A stretch of 64,000 nt of DNA from positions 1 to 64,000 of the forward strand of contig WBMZ01002686.1 in assembly GCA_013400975.1 (NCBI GenBank), written 5' to 3'. The notes under the pieces are model-generated. The model was not told the origin of the DNA, ran no database searches, and was given only the letters and a program-made list of their open reading frames with translations. The translations under genes were made by a program, and so were the position numbers. Shown here piece after piece: positions 63,901 through 64,000 of this stretch. Source of the stretch: Atrichornis clamosus (lineage: Eukaryota > Chordata > Aves > Passeriformes > Menuridae). Each line of letters starts with the position of its first letter. Position 1 is the first letter of the stretch.

Positions 63901-64000
63901 ATGCCTGAAAGCCTTATTGCCACTCTAAGGGGTAGTCAATTAAATCAAATTAACTTTCGATAAGGTATTTTTTTACCAATACTGAGAGCAGCTGAGGAGA
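57901..64000. other. Intergenic stretch to the window end
   Basis: About 6 kb of AT-rich DNA. No exon, RNA gene or convincing repeat was recognised. A short piece near 63830-63870 faintly resembles CR1. In mammals the next gene on this side is PSMC1, but no PSMC1 sequence appears here. Confidence 0.5.

Noticed and set aside
1..64000. CRISPR arrays, operons, prophage or other prokaryotic systems
   Set aside because: The window is vertebrate intron and intergenic DNA with CR1 retroposons. No regular spacer-repeat structure or bacterial gene arrangement is present.

Overview
The window is vertebrate nuclear DNA, almost certainly avian. The evidence is one spliced vertebrate gene with a very long intron, a CpG-island 5' end, and many fragments of CR1 (chicken repeat 1) LINEs, the dominant retroposon of birds. 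A GC-rich LTR-like insertion of a kind I associate with songbirds hints at a passerine, but that is weak evidence.

Layout. Bases 1-115 are the GC-rich 5' leader, with a 10-codon upstream ORF, of KCNK13 (THIK-1, a two-pore-domain K+ channel). Coding exon 1 is 116-455. A single GT-AG intron of about 47.7 kb (456-48191) follows, and coding exon 2 is 48192-49084. The joined frame is 410 codons and is intact: start, phase-1 junction, both pore loops, four membrane segments and stop are all present. From about 49085 to 49700 lies the probable 3' UTR, with a polyadenylation signal at 49690. The rest, to 64000, is intergenic sequence with no gene that I can support.

Repeats. Within the intron I recognise CR1 fragments on both strands near 1.9, 2.9, 3.8-4.5, 6.1-6.7, 11.5, 31.0-31.2, 34.9-35.7, 38.0 and 38.9-39.0 kb. 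Downstream there are two older CR1 pieces (55.5 and 57.4-57.9 kb) and the LTR-like insertion (53.3-54.1 kb). Simple repeats, a 42-bp tandem duplication and some short palindromes make up the remaining recognisable structure.

Biology. The only gene product is a background K+ channel subunit that dimerises, each chain giving two pore loops. The most interesting points are protein-level: the bird channel shares several residues with its paralogue THIK-2 (KCNK12) that human THIK-1 appears to have lost. It also keeps an IETD caspase-type motif, but with valine rather than glycine after the cleavage position. I found no sign of a new gene system; most of the window is ordinary intron and intergenic DNA.
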